8,557 nt of DNA from an uncultured Clostridium sp. (GTDB taxonomy: Bacteria; Bacillota; Clostridia; TANB77; CAG-508): NCBI GenBank assembly GCA_947568605.1, contig CANOPV010000031.1, positions 1 to 8,557 of the forward strand. Direction: 5' to 3'. Below are positions 6,090 through 8,557 of the stretch, piece by piece. The position numbers and the translations under genes were made by a program. The stretch's first letter is position 1. The number at the start of each line of letters is the position of its first letter. The notes beneath the pieces are model-generated. The model searched no databases. It was not told where the DNA came from and was given only the letters and a program-made list of their open reading frames with translations.

Positions 6090-6632
6090 TTGAAAATTTT
6101 TATAGCAGGTCCAAGAGTAATTAAAGAATTAGATGAAAATATAACTATTAAATTAAATAATATTTGTGAAAAGCAATATGATGTTTTAATAGGAGATGCA
6201 GAAGGAATAGATAGTAGTGTACAAAAATTTTTACAAGAAAAGTTATATAAAAATGTTAAAATATATGCTAGTAATGGAATTGCTAGAAACAATTATGGCG
6301 GATGGAAAATAGAAAATGTACAAGTTAATAAAAATATAACAGGATTTGAATTCTATACAAAAAAAGATTATAAAATGGCAGAAGAAGCAGATATTGGTTT
6401 TATGATTTGGAATGGAAAAAGTAAGGGAACATTTAATAATATAATTAATTTATTAAACTTAAATAAAGATGTTTTTTTATATTATTCGGAAAATAAAAAA
6501 TTTTATAATTTTACAAAAATAAAAGACTTTGAAAAATTTATAAATAATAATTTAAAGATTAGTAAAAGATTAATAAATATGTTGCCTAAAAAAGAAGAAA
6601 ATAATACCTATATTCAGGCTTGCCTATTTTAA
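6090..6632 (+). CDS. SLOG/DUF2493-like nucleotide-binding protein
   Basis: The 180-residue product looks like a SLOG-superfamily Rossmann protein (the fold of DprA, LOG and YspA/DUF2493). Visible marks are the first strand and turn KIFIAGPRVI (2-11), GDAEGIDSSVQKFL (35-48), the RNNYGGWK block (66-73), and MAEEADIGFMIWNGKSKGT (96-114), the last being the usual ligand-binding end. The LOG lysine-decarboxylase-like motif PGGxGTxxE is absent, so it is not a cytokinin-type phosphoribohydrolase by sequence. SLOG proteins are often placed in nucleotide signalling or conflict systems; a ligand derived from a nucleotide is inferred. TTG start at 6090 with AAGGGGG (6076-6082) upstream, overlapping the end of the PRTase gene. 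No clear terminator separates it from the next promoter 25 bases later. Confidence 0.75.
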   Translation: MKIFIAGPRVIKELDENITIKLNNICEKQYDVLIGDAEGIDSSVQKFLQEKLYKNVKIYASNGIARNNYGGWKIENVQVNKNITGFEFYTKKDYKMAEEADIGFMIWNGKSKGTFNNIINLLNLNKDVFLYYSENKKFYNFTKIKDFEKFINNNLKISKRLINMLPKKEENNTYIQACLF

Positions 6633-6656
6633 AAAGTACTGATAAAATCATAAAAT

Positions 6657-6686
6657 TTGACATTTATGTAAATTATATGATATAAT
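6657..6686 (+). promoter_or_regulatory. Sigma-A promoter of membrane-protein cassette 2
   Basis: TTGACA (6657-6662), 18 bases, TATAAT (6681-6686): full consensus boxes, predicting a strong promoter. It is nearly identical to 4588-4617. RNA start is expected near 6693. Confidence 0.88.
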
Positions 6687-6692
6687 AAAAAC

Positions 6693-6777
6693 ATAGCAAA
6701 GTGCTATTTAATATAAATTTCCTTTTAAATTTCTAGTAGGTCAGGCTAGAATTTACATATAAAAAACCTAAGCGTAA
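6693..6777 (+). promoter_or_regulatory. Conserved structured 5' leader, copy 2 (candidate cis-regulatory pseudoknot)
   Basis: Same fold as 4624-4709: 5' hairpin ATAGCA/TGCTAT (6693-6707), bulged stem closing loop TAGGTCAGG (6737-6745), and ACCTA (6766-6770) complementary to loop bases 6737-6741. Over about 127 bases from the -35 box on, I count roughly seven differences from copy 1, none in a proposed pair. The differences fall in the spacer, the linker TTTGAT/TTTAAT, one extra T before the stem, and the 3' end. Confidence 0.55.
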
Positions 6778-6807
6778 CTTCGTAATGAAGAAAGGAAAAG
6801 TGATTAT

Positions 6808-7320
6808 ATGGTATTATCAATACTTGGAATCGTAATAGCGATATTTTTAACGGCAATAGGTATTAAATATAACAAATTTATATTTGTTATTGTGGCTGCA
6901 ATAATAGCTGGAACTGCAATAACTATAGCAAATGAAATTCCTTCTGGTGAGTACTCTGAATGGAAAACGGCATCAAAAGAACAATTGATTCCATTATATT
7001 TGGATGAGGAAGAGAATCCTAAATATCTGATACAAACAGGAACAGGATATATTTTTAGACGTACTTTCAAATCTGTTTTAGGAACAACAGAAAACAACTT
7101 AGAAGACATTTCGTTTTGTGGTCTTTGGGGTGAACGTAATATGTCTATTGAAGTTTTTGAAAGCAAGAAAATTACAGAACCATATTTAATTATTAAACAT
7201 CGTTACTATGAAGGTTCTATATGGACATTCCCAGAGAAAGAAATGGAAAGTAAGTATATTTTCATTGTTCCACCTGAGACAACAATACCAATTACCGAAT
7301 TATTTAAATCTAGTAACTGA
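6808..7320 (+). CDS. Two-TM membrane protein of unknown function, paralog 2
   Basis: Function not recognised. 170 residues: two hydrophobic segments (2-19 and 24-43), then a soluble domain with GEYSEWK (47-53), a FRR turn, EPYL, RYY and a SKYIFIVPPET end, collinear with the protein at 4713-5264. ATG 6808 has AAAGGA (6791-6796) eleven bases upstream. An earlier ATG at 6786 (MKKGKVII) lines up with the MKKGRLTI start of paralog 1 but runs out of frame by one base and stops after 16 codons. Either a one-base loss moved the start to 6808, or the first ATG opens a small upstream frame. Which side of the membrane the C-terminal domain faces is unclear: basic residues lie between the helices here, but at the N-terminus in paralog 1. 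Confidence 0.82.
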   Translation: MVLSILGIVIAIFLTAIGIKYNKFIFVIVAAIIAGTAITIANEIPSGEYSEWKTASKEQLIPLYLDEEENPKYLIQTGTGYIFRRTFKSVLGTTENNLEDISFCGLWGERNMSIEVFESKKITEPYLIIKHRYYEGSIWTFPEKEMESKYIFIVPPETTIPITELFKSSN

Positions 7321-7322
7321 CC

Positions 7323-7363
7323 AAAAACTGCTAAAAGGTATAAAAACTTTTTAGCAGTTTTTT
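7323..7363 (+). terminator. Intrinsic terminator of cassette 2
   Basis: AAAAACTGCTAAAA (7323-7336) pairs with the TTTTTAGCAGTTTTT arm within 7348-7363, and the T-run continues. It starts two bases after the stop codon, as in cassette 1, so stop-to-terminator spacing was duplicated too. Confidence 0.87.
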
Positions 7364-7383
7364 AATTTTTTTGTAAAATAGTG

Positions 7384-7412
7384 TTTACATTTGTAAAAAA
7401 ATTGTATAAAAT
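7384..7412 (+). promoter_or_regulatory. Probable promoter of the glycosyltransferase gene
   Basis: TTTACA (7384-7389), 17 bases, TAAAAT (7407-7412), each box one base off consensus. An alternative -10, TATAAA at 7405-7410, leaves a short 15-base spacer. It is the only promoter-like site between the cassette 2 terminator and the gene. Confidence 0.45.
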
Positions 7413-7452
7413 ATAACCAATAACGAAAGAAATTTGAAGGGAGCTTTTGCAA

Positions 7453-8557
7453 ATGAAAATATTAATGTTAACTTGGGAATATCCACCAAGAATTGTAGGA
7501 GGAATAGCGAGAGTAGTTAATGACTTATCAAAACGACTTATAAAAGACGGACACGATGTTACAGTTATAACATATAAAGAAGGAAATACACCAGAATTTG
7601 AAGACGATAAAGGAGTAAAAGTATATAGAGTAAATAACTATATGATAAACCCAAATAACTTTATAGATTGGGTAATGCAATTAAATTTTAATATGATAGC
7701 AAAAGCAAACGAAATAATGTTAAAAGACGGACAATTTGATGTAATACACGCACACGATTGGCTAGTTGCATATTCAGCAAAAACATTAAAAAATTCTTAT
7801 GACATTCCAATAGTATCAACAATACACGCAACAGAATCTGGTAGAAATAGTGGAATACACGACGAAACACAAAGATATATAAATGATACAGAATGGATGC
7901 TAACTTATGAATCAAATGAAGTAATAGTTAATAGCAATTTTATGAAGCGTGAATTACAACGATTATTTGGATTACCATTTGAAAAAATAAATGTAGTACC
8001 AAATGGAATAAATTTAACAAATTTTAGTGGCGTAGAAAAGGATTATGAATTCAGGAGACAATATGCAAGAGACAATGAAAAAATAATATTATATACAGGT
8101 AGATTAGTATATGAAAAAGGAATACAACACTTAATTTCAGCAATGCCAAAAATACTTTCAGGATATAATGATTCAAAATTAATAATAGCAGGAAAAGGCG
8201 GAATGCTAGACGAATTAAGAGAACAAGTAAATAGAATGGGAATATCTAATAAAGTATATTTCACAGGATATTTAGAATCTAAAAAATTATTAAAAATGTA
8301 TAAATGTGCAGATATATCAGTATTTCCTAGTACTTATGAACCTTTTGGAATAGTAGCATTAGAAGCAATGCTTGCAGGTATACCAACAGTAGTTTCAGAT
8401 GTAGGGGGCTTAAATGAAGTAGTAGAACACGGAGTTAATGGAATGAAATGTTATGCAGGAAATGCAAATTCAATAGCAGATTCTATATTAACACTATTAT
8501 ATGACCACCAATTATGTGATAATATCGTAAAAAATGCCAAAACTAAGGTAAAAGACG
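7453..8557 (+). CDS. Glycosyltransferase family 4, glycogen-synthase-like (3' end outside window)
   Basis: The frame runs unbroken from ATG 7453 to the window edge, giving 368 residues with no stop. It is a GT-B fold, retaining glycosyltransferase. The N-terminal Rossmann domain opens MKILMLTWEYPPRIVGGIAR, with the glycine loop GGIAR (16-20) that holds the sugar nucleotide. DVIHAHDW (96-103) and STIHATE (122-128) follow. The C-terminal half has the donor-binding pair R217 and K222 in GRLVYEKG and the E-x7-E motif EPFGIVALE (296-304). The WEYPP opening and HAHDW are typical of glycogen or starch synthase-like GT4 enzymes, but a cell-envelope polysaccharide role is possible and the acceptor cannot be read. 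AGGGAG (7438-7443) sets the start. About 10-40 residues are probably missing. Confidence 0.9.
   Translation, partial: MKILMLTWEYPPRIVGGIARVVNDLSKRLIKDGHDVTVITYKEGNTPEFEDDKGVKVYRVNNYMINPNNFIDWVMQLNFNMIAKANEIMLKDGQFDVIHAHDWLVAYSAKTLKNSYDIPIVSTIHATESGRNSGIHDETQRYINDTEWMLTYESNEVIVNSNFMKRELQRLFGLPFEKINVVPNGINLTNFSGVEKDYEFRRQYARDNEKIILYTGRLVYEKGIQHLISAMPKILSGYNDSKLIIAGKGGMLDELREQVNRMGISNKVYFTGYLESKKLLKMYKCADISVFPSTYEPFGIVALEAMLAGIPTVVSDVGGLNEVVEHGVNGMKCYAGNANSIADSILTLLYDHQLCDNIVKNAKTKVKD

Noticed and set aside
6610..6632. Terminator at the end of the SLOG gene (AGGC-TT-GCCT)
   Set aside because: The stem is only four pairs with a two-base loop and lies within the coding end; too weak to call.
6804..7166. 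120-codon frame on the - strand across paralog 2
   Set aside because: The + strand gene has a promoter, ribosome site, paralog and terminator. The antisense frame has none.
4585..7363. Composite transposon
   Set aside because: The repeats are complete gene cassettes in direct orientation; no transposase, terminal inverted repeats or target duplication were seen.

Overview
The window is chromosomal DNA of a very AT-rich bacterium, most likely an uncultured member of the Bacillota (Clostridia or Bacilli side). This rests on codon use dominated by A/T-ending codons, purine-rich Shine-Dalgarno sites (AAAGGA, AGGAGG), consensus sigma-A promoters (TTGACA/TATAAT), short hairpin-plus-T-run terminators, and RuvC, HolA and AsnB of Firmicute type. 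TGA works as a stop, so this is not a Mycoplasma-type genetic code.

Bases 1-2440 carry two core DNA-metabolism genes on the + strand, ruvC (Holliday junction resolvase) and holA (DNA polymerase III delta subunit). They are separated and bordered by copies of an imperfect-palindrome repeat family of about 105-115 bp. After holA, on the - strand, lies a compact stand-alone small RNA gene with its own promoter and a strong terminator. Part of it closely resembles a conserved hairpin of 23S rRNA. Bases 2441-4288 (- strand) encode asparagine synthetase B.

Bases 4360-7365 (+ strand) form an accessory island. It begins with a promoter and a frameshifted small gene. Then come two copies of one cassette (promoter, about 90-nt structured leader, two-TM membrane protein gene, terminator). 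Between them sits a two-gene operon, a ComF-like phosphoribosyltransferase plus a SLOG/DUF2493-like nucleotide-binding protein, with its own promoter. The promoter-leader parts of the two cassettes are about 94% identical by eye, while the proteins are only about 45% identical over their soluble part. The leader can fold as an H-type pseudoknot with an A-rich linker. I regard this conserved leader, and the PRTase-SLOG pair flanked by two-TM proteins, as the best candidates for an undescribed system.

From 7453 to the window end runs a family 4 glycosyltransferase (glycogen-synthase-like), cut by the window edge. No tRNA, rRNA gene, CRISPR array, transposase or integrase was seen.
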